64,000 nucleotides of DNA from Semisulcospira habei (GCA_036245525.1 BTPG01000005.1:208477242-208541241), one strand, 5' to 3'; positions 53,370 through 64,000 are shown, numbered from the stretch's first letter. Program-made: numbers and translations. The notes: generated by a model from the letters alone, not told the origin.

Positions 53370-56300
53370 ACATCAAGCACAACATCAAACATTAAACTTT
53401 AAAAAGTTATGATGTTATGCTGCCCACACACACACACATACACATACACACACACACTGACACCAAGCAAAACCTCGAACATTAAACATTAAAAAGTTAT
53501 GATGTTATGCTGCATCTTACAAATATGCTAGAACATATTAGAAGACATAAAGAAGGGCATGACTTTTTTTCCGCTGAGGTTTCAAAACAAAAGAAATGAC
53601 AAAGAACACCCCAGCAAGTCTAAAGTATTATGATACGTGAATATGAATAAGGAAATGTTTCTGCAGTCAATGATGATACGTGAAAGAAAAATATGAACAA
53701 TATGTTTTCACATGTTCTTAATAAATGTATGCAGTTGGTTCTTGAACGTTCGTAAAGAAGGTGCTGCTTTAATGTCTGCAGGAACTGTGTTCCATAATTT
53801 TGCACCAGAGTAGGAGAGGGACATCTTGTAAATATCTAAGCAGGGCCTTGGTACTACCAGATTGTTCCCTGATGTTTGACTAGATCTGTGGGCAAGTGCG
53901 AACAAGTTATAGAGATAGGCTGGTGAGTCTGAGAGGGTGATTTTGTGCACGAGTACCAACTTATTAAAAATGAACTGCTTGTCAAATGAACTGCTTGTCA
54001 AGTGGCAGGATATCCAGCAGCTTGAACTTGTAATCAGTACTAATGACTTGCATGGGTCTGTCAACGATTAATTTGATTGTCTGCCTTTGAAGCGAATTCA
54101 TCCTTTTGAGATTAGCATCACTGCTCCCATCCCAGACGGAGGAGGCATAATCCAAATGTGGCTGAATATGGGCACAGTAAAAAAGTTTCCTTGTTGGTTC
54201 GTTAGTAAAATATCATAATTTTGACAGTAAGAATAAGTTTTTTTATATTGTTTTGCACACTTTGGTAATATGGCTTTGCCAACACAGTTTGTCAATGATG
54301 ATTTCAAGCACACGCTGTTCCTTGACTTGCTCAACAGACTGCCCATTTAAATAGAGCTGTAGGGGAGGCGGGTTCAGCTGATGCTTTTGTCTAGTAGTAA
54401 TTAACATACATTTGGTCTTAGTAGGATTCGGAATCATATAATTGTTTTGACATCATGTGGAAACATCATTCAGGCCGCTTTGTAAGGACTGGGTTATACA
54501 GGATACATCTGGCGATGACACGTCAAGAGTTCCATCATCAGCGAAGAGACTACAGATTACACGGAGATCGGATATATGTAAGCGAAGATCATTTATAAAA
54601 ACTGAAAATAATAATGGACCGAGGACAGATCCCTTGTGGTACTCCGTGCTCTATCACCCCCTCACGTGAGTTTGTACCATTCATACAGATGTACTGTACT
54701 TACTTACTTTACGCCTGTCACCCCTCCCCGGGTATAGGCCGTCAACGAGATACCTCCAGCGACTCCTGTCCTGTGCTTCTCCTTCGATTTTACTCCAGGT
54801 GGTTCCCAGTCTCTTGATGTCTGCTTGGAGGTCTCGACGCCAGGTGTTTCTCGGCCTGCCTCTTTTCCTCTTTCCCTGGGGGTTCCATGACAATGCCTGC
54901 CTAGTGATACTGGAAGCTGGCTTTCTCAGACTGTGACCAATCTATCCCCATCTTCTTCGCCCAATTTCATTTTCTGCTGTTATCTGCTCTGTTCTCTCCC
55001 AGAGTCTGACATTGCTGATCTTCTCTGGCCAGTGGATTTTCAGAATTCTTCTAAGGCAACTGTTTATGAAGATCTGTACTCTGTTGACTGTGGTTTTTGT
55101 CAATCTCCAAGTCTCTGCTCCATATAGGAGAACTGCTTTTACATTGGAGTTGAAAATCCGGACTTTGGTGTGTTGTGATAGCTCTCTGGAACTCCACACT
55201 TTTTTCAACTGGAGAAAGGCTGCTCTGGCTTTACCGATTCGTGCTCTGACATCTGCATCAGTGCCGCCTTTTTTGTCTATGATGCTCCCGAGATAGGTGA
55301 AGGACTCCACCTCCTCCAACGGGGTGCCAGCAAGACTGGTTCTTCCCTGGTTGCGTTCAGCCTCATTGTCTTTGTTTTCTGTTTGTGGATGGTGAGGCCC
55401 ACTTGGGACGAGATGTCAGCAAGCCTCGTGGTCTTGTCCTGCATTTGTTGATGAGTGTGGGACCGTAAAGCCAAGTCGTCTGCAAAATCGAGGTCGTCAA
55501 GCTGTGTCCACAGTGTCCACTGTATTCCACTTCGTCTGTGCTCTGTGGTCCTCTTCATGACCCAGTCTATGGCCAGTAGGAGGAGGAACGGAGACAGCAA
55601 ACACCCCTGCCTTACACAGGTTCTGACCTGGAGCTCCCTGGGGAACTGCCCTTCGTGGATCACGCGACATGTCATGCCATCGTAGCTGCTCTTGATCAGG
55701 CGGACGAGCTTTGTGGGTACACCATAGTGTTGTAGGAGTTTCCACAGAGTCTCTCGGTCCACGCTGTCAAATGCTTTCTCGTAATCCACAAAGTTGACAT
55801 ACAGCGGGGAGCTCCACTCCAGAGACTGTTCCACGATGATGCGGAGAGTGGCAATCTGGTCTGTACATGATCGGTTTTTCCTGAATCCTGCTTGCTGGTC
55901 TCTCAGCTGGGGGTCGACGGAGCTCTTCATTCTCTCCAGGATGATCCTGTTGAAGACCTTTCCTGGTACTGACAGCAAGGTGATTCCTCTGTGGTTGGAA
56001 CACTTGCTGAGGTCGCCTCTCTTGGGAAGCTTGATTAGGTACCCCTCCTTCCAGTCAGCCGGCATCACCTCCTCTTCCCAGATCTTTCCAAACAGTGGGT
56101 ACAGCAGCTCTACTGTTGTCTCTAGGTCTGCTTTCAGACACTCCGCTGGGATGCCATCTGGCCCTGCTGCGTTGCCGTTCTTCAAAAATGCCACTGCTCT
56201 TCTGATCTCTTCCTGGCTGGGTCTGTCACAGCTGATGGGTAGGTCGGTCTCTGCTGGCTGGATGTCTGGGGGGTCGGGTGGGCTGGGTCTGTTCAGTAAC

Positions 56301-59300
56301 TCTTCAAAATACTCGGCCCATCTGTCGAGTTGGTCTGCTCTGTCTGCAATAGGCTTGCCTTCTTTGTCTTTTACTGGTCTTTCTGAATGGCCATACTTGC
56401 CCGACAATCTTCTGGTAATGTCGTAGAGCTGTTTCATGTTGCCACTGCCTGCTGCCTTTTCTGCCTCTGCTGCCAGGCTGTCTGTGTAGGCCCTCTTGTC
56501 TGCCCTGATACTCCTCTTCACCTCGCGGTTGGCTTCCGAGTATTCCTCCTGTGCCCTTGCTTTGGCTGCTCTCGTGCGACTGTTGACAACTGCTTTCTTC
56601 TGCTTCCTCACTTCTATCTTCTTCAAGGTCTGTGCCGACAGCCAGTCCTTGTGATGGTGTTTCCTGAACCCTATAGTGTCTTTGCAGGTTGAGTTCAGCG
56701 CCTGTCTAACTGCCTTCCACTGCTGCTCTGTGGTGACCACCTTCTCTTCATTTACTAGCTCCTGTAGTGCTTGTTACCGGTTGGACAGCACCAGTTTGAA
56801 CTCTTCTCTCACTCCAGTCTCTCTCAGGAGGCCTACATTATAGCGCTGTCTTCTTGTTGTCTCTGTGCGGCTTTTCTTTAACTTGAGTTTTATTCTTAAG
56901 GTAAGCAGATGGTGGTCTGAGGCGACATCTGCTCCCCTCCTCACTCGAACATCTTGAAGGGATCTTCTAAATTTCTTGCTAATGCAGATATGGTCTATTT
57001 GGTTCTCTGTAGTATGGTCAGGTGAGACCCACGTTGCTTTGTGTATTCTTCTGTGTGGGAAGATGCTGCCTCCAATGACAAGTTTGTTTAGAGCACAAAA
57101 GTCTACAAACCTCTCTCCGTTCTCACTCATCTCCCCTAGTCCCTGTCTCCCCATCACCTCTTCATATCCGATGTTGTCCTCCCCTATTTTGGCATTAAAA
57201 TCGCCCATGACGATGGTGATGTCTCGCTCCGCACATTTGTCCACAGCACTTTGGAGTCGGTCGTAGAACTCTTGTTTCTCTTCCTCGTCACTGTCATTAG
57301 TGGGCTCATAACACTGAATGACGTTCAGCTTGATCTTTTTCTTGGTTCTAAAGGCTGCTGTGATAATTCTTGGCCCAAGAGGTTCCCAGCCCATCAGCGC
57401 TCTCTGTGCCACTGGTGACAGCATGAATGCTACTCCTTCTGTATCAGGGGCATTCTCCTCTTCATGACCTGAATACAGAATCATCTCCCCACTTAACAGC
57501 CTTTTCTGGCCAGACTGCGTCCATCTGGCTTCACTGATACCTAGCAGGGAAAGGTTGTACTTTTGCATTTCCACTGCTATCTGGGTGGCCTTGCCGCTCT
57601 GGTACATGGTCTTGACATTCCTTGTGCCCATGGTTGTGTCCCTGGATAGAGAGAGGCGGCTCGGTCCTGTGGCTTCTGAAGACTTCCGGCTTTCACCACA
57701 GGATGTCATAAATCTTCTGGTAGAAGAACCTTCCTCCTCCAGGAAAGGAATTGCTGTTTGTCTTTTCGTCGGCGTTTTTGTAGCTATTTCTTTATTTGCA
57801 GGGTGGGGAAGCTACCCCCACGCCCAACCCCCTTACTAGGAGGACCAGGGGTTTTCTGTCGGGGTCACCTTCCCTTAGACCATGTTGGTTCACGGCACCT
57901 TATTTCATTCGGTGCACTCCTCTCGCGAGGGACCCCCTATCCACCACCCAGGGGACGCGCCTCAACGCCATACGGTCCCAGCGCGAGGACAGACGTACTG
58001 TGTGCGCCCGTTTAGATATGTGTAGTGGGGGAGACAATTTTAGCCCAGTGTTTTGGTACAGTGGCACATATTTTCCCCAGCACGCCCACAGACTCAGAAG
58101 CTGGCGACACAGCTATGTGTCAAGAGCGAGTATGTCGGCCAATCAGCGCGAGGCACGGCGAACACTCTTAAGAGTGAGAGTATAAATAGTGGGTGCCTAG
58201 CAAAGTCGGGCAAGCCTCCTTGCATACGAAGCCTTCGTCCTACACAGGACGTATAGTTACATTTTCTCTCTTCCTGTTTAGTTAGTTAGAATTTATACTG
58301 TCCACTGCAATGGTATATTAAGGCACGCTTAATTAATTAGAATTTATACTGTCCACTGTGACGGTATATTAAGGCATGCTTAGTTAATTAGAATTTATAC
58401 TGTCCACTGTGACGGTATATTAAGGCACGCTTAGTTAATTAGAATTTATACTGTCCACTGGGACAGTATATTAAGGCGCACTTAGTTAGAATCCTTGTAA
58501 AGGACTCGCACTTACTTAATTAGAATTTATACTGTCCACTGCTACGATATCTTAAGGCGCACTTAGAATCCTTGTAAAGGACTCGCACCTTAGTTAATTA
58601 GAATTCATACTGTCCACTGCGATGGTATATTAAGGCGCACTTAGTTAGAATCCTTGCAAAGGACTTGCACCTAGTTATTTAGAATTCCTGTAAGGGAATG
58701 CTTAGTTAATTAAGAGTTCCTCAGTATAGAAAGGCACCGAACTGCGTGAGCAGTACGGTAGATTAAGGCATGTTTAGTTAATTAGAACTCCTGTAGTTAC
58801 TAGAATTTGGTTTTTATTTGTGTAGGCTAGCATAGTTTTGGTTCGTAGGATCGTATTCAATTTTGTAGGTGTCAGGCTTATGGGCTAGGTTCGCTAGATG
58901 TCGTGTTCGAAGGTATAGGTGTTAGGCCTAAGGTGTTTAAGGTTATTAGGACTAATTTGTATTGGTTTAATCATGTTTATTTCATCATGAATGCTTTCCT
59001 GGTATAAATAAATCTTGGAATCTTATTTCCATCTTATGATGCGCAGCTAGAGTGAGAGCGAGACTAAGACTGTGCGTGTGTCAGTGCGAGAAGTTTGTTC
59101 ATGTGTATGTCCGTTTGGTATGACGGTGTGACTGATCGTGCGAGCACGTTGGTAGCTCAGTACAAACACTAACAGCAACAAACACCAAATCCTGTCAAAA
59201 TAGGGTTTCTCTGGATACTGTGGTCAGTCCATTGCGCAGGTAGCTTTGACTTTTGAACACAATGCAAGGCAAGTAAACACGGATTTTGTGCGCATGCAAC

Positions 59301-61229
59301 ACTAGGGTAGACTTTAGTTTACTCTCCACAGCAATCTCCAGCCCTTCCCTAGACCACAAAAGGGATGTGGACTAAACTCAGTAGGCGCTTGAGTATTGTA
59401 TCAGATGGGCAGTTTTTGTCTATCTGATGAACTATTTAAGTCGCCTACACCCATGGGGTCTGGTTACATATGTAATGAAGGCAAGGGTGCCACCACTCAG
59501 CTGGTAGGCAGCAAGTTTTTTAATTAAAAGATCATGGTTGACAAGATCAAAGCTTTTGAAAGGTCCAAAAATACCACTCCAGTCATTTGCCCATTATTCA
59601 CAGCAGTTAACCATCTGTCAACCATGTGAACCAAAGCTGTGTGACAAGAATGTCTCCTACGAAAACCAGACTGTAGTAGATGAACGAGTTTGTATTTATC
59701 TAAGAAATGCTGTAAATGTGTGTGGATATGTCTTTCAATCGATTTTGACAGAGTTGACAACAGAGAAATGGGTCTGAAAAAGGTTGGGGTCATTTAAATC
59801 TTTAGTTTTAGGTAGCGGTATTACCTTTGCCGTTTTCAGACCAGACGGAAATTGTCCATGTTGTATGCAAAGGTTGTAGATGTTTGTTATCGACTCGACG
59901 ACGTATGGAAGAGCCATTTTAAGAACAGTGCTGCTAATTCCACCATGGCCAGATGTCTGTTTACTCTTTAATGAAGAAATGGATTTTCCTACTTCATAAA
60001 CTGTTAAGAGCGGAATGTTGCAAGACGTGTTAGGTGTTAATCTTTCAGCACAAAACCTTTTTAGCTTTTCTGAACCCTCAGATGGCTGACCGGGAGATGT
60101 AAGATTCTGTAGCGGTGTTGAGGCAATAGAGAGAAAATGCTGATTAAACGTATCAGCTGATATTTTAGTGCACTGTGCGGTATTTCTGGACCTCGTAAAG
60201 GCGTTTATTGCACACCTAACAGAAACGATATCTTTTTTGCCGTTCATGAGATGGTGAAAGTGAGTTTTCTGAGCATTTCTAACTAAATATTTTATAAGGT
60301 TTCTTTGTTTTCGGGAAGCTACAAACTGTTTGTTCCTTTTATGATCATCTTGGAGCTGCATGGCATCCTTGATTTCATTGTTCAACCATGCGGGAAGCTT
60401 TGGATTTTTCACTCGTTTCTCTCTGAAAGGAGCATGTTTATCAAGAACACCAAGAAACAATCTCTACCATTCAGACAGAGCCTCATTAGGGTCACCTTGG
60501 TTGTAAACTGTGTGGAAAGATACTTGACAGGTCATGCAGAAATATATCTTTGTTGAAGAGCTTCAAAGATCTATATCTAATAGTTGTGTGCTGGTGTTTA
60601 TGAAAAGTAGTATTTGCTTTCAATGCTCTGCCACAACACACAGGGTAATGATCACTAATCCCTATTTGGGGCACCTCTACTCCCACTACCCTTGACTTAT
60701 TAGTTGTGTAGATGTGGTCAATAAGGGTGGAGGAAGTAGACCTAACACGGGTAGCAGCAGTAACTAACTGCTTCAGTCCAAACATAGTTCTAAATGTATA
60801 GAGCCAGCAAGGACTACAGGTCTTGTCTAGATGAGTTTGTAGAGGCTCATGAAGAGCCGTGTTTTTAGCAGCATGGTGGAGTTCAGCCCATTTAATCTCA
60901 AGGCTGCATTGTGGAGGTGTCACTGAACAACTATGTATCAGTTGCAGGAGATGGATCCACCATGATAATTCAAGGGTAGTGCCAGATTAGCTTGGTGACT
61001 GGCACTAGCCTTGAATTATCATGGTCGATCTATCACCTGTTGTAGTGTGTCAGGGCAAATTGGTTTGTCAGTACTAGACAGCTAGTTTATGCTGAAATGC
61101 TTTTGCACTGTGAATGTTAGTTTTTGTTTACAGTACATACAAGGTAGGACTGACCATGTATTTCCAATTTTCAGGCCTTGAAGAATATTGGTGAAGTTTT
61201 GAAAGAAGCTGGAGCTACATATAACAATG
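48120..61229 (+). CDS. RIDA: 2-iminobutanoate/2-iminopropanoate deaminase, 5' three exons
   Basis: RIDA (HRSP12, UK114) hydrolyses reactive enamine/imine products of PLP enzymes and protects metabolism; it acts in cytosol and mitochondria. Exons: 48120-48184 (MSNIVRKIISSASAPKAVGP then Y and a split codon), 52951-53056 (QAVVAGNTMYLSGMIGFIPS ...), and 61175-61229 (ALKNIGEVLKEAGATYNN). Phases are 2, 0 and 1. The junction PYS|QAV, the TMYLSG(M)IG block and ALKN(I)GE(V)L match the human protein from memory. 226 nt, 75 codons, are present out of about 137; the catalytic arginine part lies beyond the right edge. No defect is visible. Confidence 0.94.
48185..50187. other. RIDA intron 1, first part, no gene seen
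   Basis: Contains a G-run near 48317, a TATATA stretch near 48512, a reverse SINE/LINE tail (ACTTTATTTATCCCTCAAGG, 48622-48660) and a T23 run at 49709-49731. No credible ORF. Confidence 0.5.
50188..51937 (-). mobile_element. Solo LTR, copy 2
   Basis: Same family and orientation as copy 1. The U5 side (TGTAACCGGACTGGGTGT, 50188) and the U3 side (AGCAGAGGGCTCCTCTGC, ends 51937) are both kept. CTAT is duplicated at 50184-50187 and 51938-51941. An expanded G-rich middle (50600-51470) includes a G23 run at 50877-50899. Confidence 0.82.
50877..50899 (+). repeat. Poly-G run (23 G)
   Basis: Uninterrupted G run inside solo LTR copy 2. Further G-rich clusters lie at 51105-51185 and 51455-51468. Confidence 0.95.
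51942..52297. other. RIDA intron 1, no feature seen
   Basis: Mixed sequence; TGTGTGACAAAGGAGGGCAA resembles a stretch at 52897-52916 before exon 2. Confidence 0.4.
52298..52512. repeat. H1 hairpin MITE in RIDA intron 1
   Basis: TTAACTCATTCAGCCC and TGTTTGAGTTAA ends. Long palindrome from GGGTCGACCATGATAATTCA to its mirror. Confidence 0.83.
52630..52757. repeat. H3 hairpin MITE in RIDA intron 1
   Basis: GGCATAGATCCTCATGAGCC / GGCTCATGAGGATCTATGC around CCCGCAACTGCGGG. It ends GGATGGGTTAA. Confidence 0.82.
52951..53056 (+). CDS. RIDA: RIDA coding exon 2
   Basis: TGTTTCAG|CCAAGC ... GAACAA|GTGAGT. 106 nt, ends in phase 0 with ETEQ. Confidence 0.93.
53070..54696 (-). mobile_element. Jockey-type LINE, 3' half (RT fingers/palm to tail)
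   Basis: On the minus strand: HGVPQGSVLGPLLFSVF and LFADDGTLDVSS (catalytic DD) at about 54550-54640, NPTKTKCMLITTRQK, HIWIMPPPSGM and SGAKLWNTVPADIKAAPSLR (53700-53810), with frame breaks. The 3' part down to AATAAAGTTTCATTTCATTT (about 53070-53090) includes the CA repeats; its exact end is uncertain. The 5' half is at 59473-60940. Confidence 0.82.
53220..53462 (+). repeat. (CA)n microsatellite cluster
   Basis: Several CACACA runs with interruptions and a local duplication (CATTAAACTTTAAAAAGTTA / CATTAAACATTAAAAAGTTA). Reading frames across it are artefacts. Confidence 0.95.
54697..57988 (-). mobile_element. Full-length RTE-like LINE in RIDA intron 2
   Basis: Same family as 43462-46768, reversed. 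CAGTACATCTGT / CAGTACGTCTGT (12 bp, one mismatch) flank it at 54685-54696 and 57989-58000. It is inserted in the RT of the Jockey-type LINE. Confidence 0.92.
54940..57709 (-). pseudogene. RTE endonuclease-reverse transcriptase, lesioned
   Basis: Endonuclease at 56774-57709 and RT at 54942-56740. Lesions: a TAA stop where the sister copy reads TTT CAA (about 56774), and a 4-bp loss in a CTTGCTTG repeat (about 55335) that shifts the frame inside the RT C-terminal part. Both catalytic blocks (AFDSVDR and FADDLAL) are intact. It differs from the 43.5-kb copy by scattered substitutions only. Confidence 0.9.
58021..59468 (+). mobile_element. Solo LTR, copy 3 (plus orientation, variant U3)
   Basis: It begins TGTAGTGGGGGAGAC and ends TCTGGTTACA; TATG is duplicated exactly at 58017-58020 and 59469-59472. 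TATA box TATAAATA at 58181-58188, AATAAA at 59007-59012. The U5 half matches copies 1 and 2, while the U3 and middle repeat differ. Inserted in the Jockey-type LINE, 28 bp from the RTE boundary. Confidence 0.85.
58278..58690 (+). repeat. Minisatellite in solo LTR copy 3, about 60-bp unit
   Basis: Units of TTAATTAGAATTTATACTGT plus CCACTG and a TATATTAAGGC segment, about seven imperfect copies, lying after the TATA box as the different minisatellite does in copy 1. Confidence 0.88.
59473..60940 (-). mobile_element. Jockey-type LINE, 5' half (endonuclease end and RT start)
   Basis: 60492-60923 carries the endonuclease C-terminus with STLIDHIYTTNKS and IGISDHYPVC. 59735-60460 is the linker with LDKHAPFREKRVKNPKLPAW and RT entry GKSISSLKSKQTSGHGGISS. 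59524-59793 holds FRPISLLSTLSKSIER, LLQSGFRRRHSCHTAL and VVFLDLSKA. Frame breaks at about 59780 and 60480. Removing 54697-57988 and 58021-59468 joins FITYLNGRTQ with MNGTNSREGVIEHGVPQG. Confidence 0.85.
60941..61055. repeat. H1 hairpin core in RIDA intron 2, 119 bp before exon 3
   Basis: GTTGCAGGAGATGGATCCAC, then CAAGGGTAGTGCCAGATTAG, mirrored by CTTGAATTATCATGGTCGAT and CACCTGTTGTAGTG. Outer TTAA ends are not seen. Confidence 0.7.
61175..61229 (+). CDS. RIDA: RIDA coding exon 3
   Basis: ATTTTCAG|GCC ... AACAATG|GTAAGT, 55 nt, ends in phase 1. Confidence 0.92.
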
Positions 61230-61399
61230 GTAAGTGATAAAAATACATGTAGAAGATTTTTTAATATATTGTGGTCAATGTGATATCAACTATTGTGTAT
61301 ATTTGCAGGCACTTTAGCTTAAGGTGCTTGCAGACGGTTCAAGTTTTGGGCTTGAAATGCTTGAAACAGCGCTTAGCGGGGATTGAAACGAAGTTAAAC

Positions 61400-64000
61400 G
61401 CCACTCTGAGAGTTGAATTTAACTCCGTATTCACTTTTAACCCAAATTGAACTGGTCCTCTTTCAAGTCAAAACACGCTAGCCAATCACTATTTAGGGCC
61501 CATGTGGTGTGCCCACGGACTATGACACTGAACTTTCCAAGTCCTGTAGCGATGGGCAAGGGGCAAAACGGCAGGTGAAAGATGTCACTGGAAGCCGCAG
61601 TCTCAAACCTGCATGCAGGCGGTTCAGGATATTGGTCACCTGATGTTGACCTGGGGATGACAACGTCACTCGGCACACCCTGAACGACCAAGCAGCCTTC
61701 TCTAGGGACAGCACTGCTTGCTCCACACGGAGAGGGGCCTAGAAAAGGTGGCCTAACCAAAGCTTATCCCCTCGTAACCCAGTTGGCTAGCCGCGGTCAA
61801 CGGGCATCTTCTCATGCGGTCAGAAAACAAGAAAAAACAATGGATCCACTCTCATGACGACCACGACCGGACTCAACGTAGCATGCTGGAACATGCGAAC
61901 CATGCTCGACACAGCAGACAGCGGACGCCCTGAACGTCGCTCCGCCCTCATTGCCCATGAATTGCGGAGGTTAAACATCGACATCGCCGCGCTCAGCGAA
62001 GTACGCCTCCCGGAGGAAGGCAGCCTCCAAGAACTTGGCGCTGGCTACACCCTCTACTGGTCAGGCAGGCCTGCATCAGAAAGACGGCTCTCAGGCGTGG
62101 GCTTCATGGTGAAGACACACATTGCGACTAAGTTGGAAAACCTACCAACGGGTCACTCCGACCGCATCATGTCCATGCGCCTCCCACTGAGACACCAGCA
62201 ATACGTCACCCTTCTCAGTGTGTACTCCCCAACCCTCCTGGCAGAGCCTGCAGAAAAAGACAAGTTCTACTCTGACCTGCGCAGCCTCCTGCAGAGCACC
62301 CCTGCAGACGACAAAGTCATCATCCTTGGCGAGTTCAACGCCAGAGTGGGCCAAGACTCTGAAGCCTGGAAAGGAGTCATCGGCAAGCATGGCGTTGGGA
62401 ACTGCAATGACAATGGTCGCCTACTGTTGGAGCTCTGTGCAGAGCAGCAACTTGTCATCACCAACACTACTTTCCAGCAAAAGGACAGTCGAAAGACCAC
62501 CTGGATGCATCCTCGCTCCAAGCACTGGCACCTTATCGACTATGTCCTAGTGCGTCAGAGGGACCGCAGTGACGTCCTCCTCACCAGAGTGATGCCCAGC
62601 GCAGAGTGCCACACTGACCACCGCCTTGTTCGCTGCAAACTCAGGCTCCGCCTCAAGCTGAAACCCAAGAAATGGGGCCCACCCAAGAAAAAGCTTGATG
62701 TTGCCAGCCTTCAGCGTGACGACAAGAAAGCTGCCCTTCAGGCTGATTTACAGCGCATGCTCAAAGACACAGTTGATCCAGCAGACTCCTCCCCTGAAAC
62801 ACTCTGGGAACAACTGAAAACTGCTATTGTAAAATCTTCTGTGGAAGTCTTGGGCTTTGCTAGAAAGAGGAACAAAGACTGGTTTGACGAAAACGACGTA
62901 GAGATCCAGGAACTTCTAGCAAAAAAAAGAGCCGCCCACCAGGCCCACCTAGCCCAGCCTTCCTGCCCTGTGAAGAAGTCTGCCTTCCGCCTCATCTGCA
63001 GCAGTCTCCAGCTCAAGCTTAGAGAGCTCCAGAACGAGTGGTGGTCCAGACTCGCACAGAGGACCCAGCTCTGCGCTGACAACGGTGACTACAGGGGCTT
63101 CTACAAAGCACTGAAAGCAGTGTATGGCCCTAGGCACCTGGTACAAAGTCCCCTGCGAAGCGCTGATGGACAGGCACTCCTCACAGATAATACCTCCATC
63201 TCGAACCGCTGGTCGGAATACTTTCAGGACCTCTTCGACGCTGAGCGCACTGTTCAAGAAACAGTCATCCTCCAAATCCCACACCTTCCACTAAAGGTTG
63301 AATTGGACGAACCGCCCACCGCCGAAGAGACCCTCACAGCCATCCACCAGCTCAAGAGTGGCAAAGCAGCAGGCATTGACGGAATCCCGCCAGAGATCTG
63401 GAAACATGGAGGCCCAGCACTGCCCAACAAGCTCCACGACCTCTTTCTCTGCTGCTGGGAAAAAGGAACACTACCAAAGGATCTCCGTGATGCAGTCATC
63501 ATCACCCTGTACAAGAACAAAGGAGAGAAGTCTGCCTGCTCTAATTATCGTGGAATTACCCTGCTGTCCATTGCCGGGAAAATTCTCGCAAGGTTGCTCC
63601 TGAATCGGCTGGTACCTGCCATCGCTGAAGACCACCTCCCAGAGGGCCAGTGTGGCTTCAGAGCCAACAGGAGTACCACCGACATGGTCTTTGTGCTGAG
63701 ACAGCTTCAGGAGAAGTGCCGCGAGCAGAACAAAGGGCTGTACGTAGCTTTTGTCGACCTAACAAAAGCGTTTGACACTGTGAGCAGGCAAGGTATGTGG
63801 CAGATCCTAAAGCGACTGTCCCCCAAAGTTCCTCAACATGATCGTCCAGCTCCACGAGGACCAGCAAGGCCAGGTCAGACTAAACAGTGACCTCTCAGAA
63901 CCATTCCCCATTCGCAACGGCGTGAAGCAAGGCTGCGTGCTGGCACCGACCCTCTTCACCATCTTCTTCAGCATGATGTTGAAGCAGGCCACAGTGGACC
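61400..64000 (+). mobile_element. APE-type LINE in RIDA intron 3, cut by window edge
   Basis: A 5' UTR-like region (about 61440-61853) precedes a long ORF. The element runs off the right edge within RT. The clade is not certain from the sequence alone; it differs clearly from the RTE-like copies. Confidence 0.85.
61854..63890 (+). CDS. Endonuclease-reverse transcriptase of LINE (678 codons to frameshift)
   Basis: N-terminal APE endonuclease: VACWNMRTM (about residues 9-17), AALSEVRLP, LLSVYSPT, VIILGEFNARVG, LIDYVLVRQRD and HTDHRLVRCKL. Linker, then [52 protein letters not shown] and catalytic VAFVDLTKAFDTVSR. A single-base loss near 63815-63825 shifts the frame. Continuation in another frame gives PPKFLNMIVQLHEDQQGQ and GVKQGCVLAPTLF up to the edge. 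It is thus nearly intact; the ADD block lies outside. Confidence 0.88.
   Translation: MTTTTGLNVACWNMRTMLDTADSGRPERRSALIAHELRRLNIDIAALSEVRLPEEGSLQELGAGYTLYWSGRPASERRLSGVGFMVKTHIATKLENLPTGHSDRIMSMRLPLRHQQYVTLLSVYSPTLLAEPAEKDKFYSDLRSLLQSTPADDKVIILGEFNARVGQDSEAWKGVIGKHGVGNCNDNGRLLLELCAEQQLVITNTTFQQKDSRKTTWMHPRSKHWHLIDYVLVRQRDRSDVLLTRVMPSAECHTDHRLVRCKLRLRLKLKPKKWGPPKKKLDVASLQRDDKKAALQADLQRMLKDTVDPADSSPETLWEQLKTAIVKSSVEVLGFARKRNKDWFDENDVEIQELLAKKRAAHQAHLAQPSCPVKKSAFRLICSSLQLKLRELQNEWWSRLAQRTQLCADNGDYRGFYKALKAVYGPRHLVQSPLRSADGQALLTDNTSISNRWSEYFQDLFDAERTVQETVILQIPHLPLKVELDEPPTAEETLTAIHQLKSGKAAGIDGIPPEIWKHGGPALPNKLHDLFLCCWEKGTLPKDLRDAVIITLYKNKGEKSACSNYRGITLLSIAGKILARLLLNRLVPAIAEDHLPEGQCGFRANRSTTDMVFVLRQLQEKCREQNKGLYVAFVDLTKAFDTVSRQGMWQILKRLSPKVPQHDRPAPRGPARPGQTKQ

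Noticed and set aside
53140..53388. Cys/Val- and His/Thr-rich frames
   Set aside because: Products of the CA microsatellite, no gene structure.

Overview
The window is animal nuclear DNA. Evidence: spliced genes with GT-AG introns, many APE-type non-LTR retrotransposons (LINEs), Ty3-type LTR pieces, hAT and pogo-like DNA transposons, TTAA-flanked hairpin MITEs and microsatellites. The repeat mixture and the divergence of the host proteins from human fit a lophotrochozoan, most likely a marine mollusc. That placement is inference.

Three host genes can be rebuilt by splice-site-consistent reading. (1) AP3D1 (AP-3 adaptor delta subunit), minus strand: coding exons 1 and 2 only (10139-10044 and 7748-7653); the rest lies beyond the left edge. 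(2) POP1 (RNase P/MRP subunit), minus strand: seven coding exons from 47701 to 23686, 3243 nt including stop, about 1080 aa, every junction in phase. (3) RIDA (reactive imine deaminase), plus strand: three exons (48120-48184, 52951-53056, 61175-61229), running off the right edge. The POP1 and RIDA start codons lie head to head 418 bp apart, the same arrangement as I recall in human.

Layout. 1-7.6 kb: AP3D1 intron 2, a three-layer nest (LINE > pogo-like > hAT). 7.6-10.3 kb: AP3D1 exons and promoter. 10.4-23.5 kb: intergenic LINE graveyard, including a LINE split by a Ty3 element that keeps integrase but not reverse transcriptase. 23.5-47.7 kb: POP1, with introns loaded with TTAA hairpin MITEs; intron 4 is a deep nest and intron 1 carries a near-intact RTE LINE with a 13-bp target duplication. 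47.7-48.1 kb: shared POP1/RIDA promoter. 48.1-64 kb: RIDA introns with solo LTRs, a LINE struck by both an RTE and an LTR 28 bp apart, and a further LINE at the right edge.

The most notable structural points are the TTAA MITE insertions at critical POP1 positions. One TTAA contains the POP1 stop codon, another may supply the intron 3 branch point, and others sit 13-58 bp from splice sites. No CRISPR, operon or bacterial system is present.
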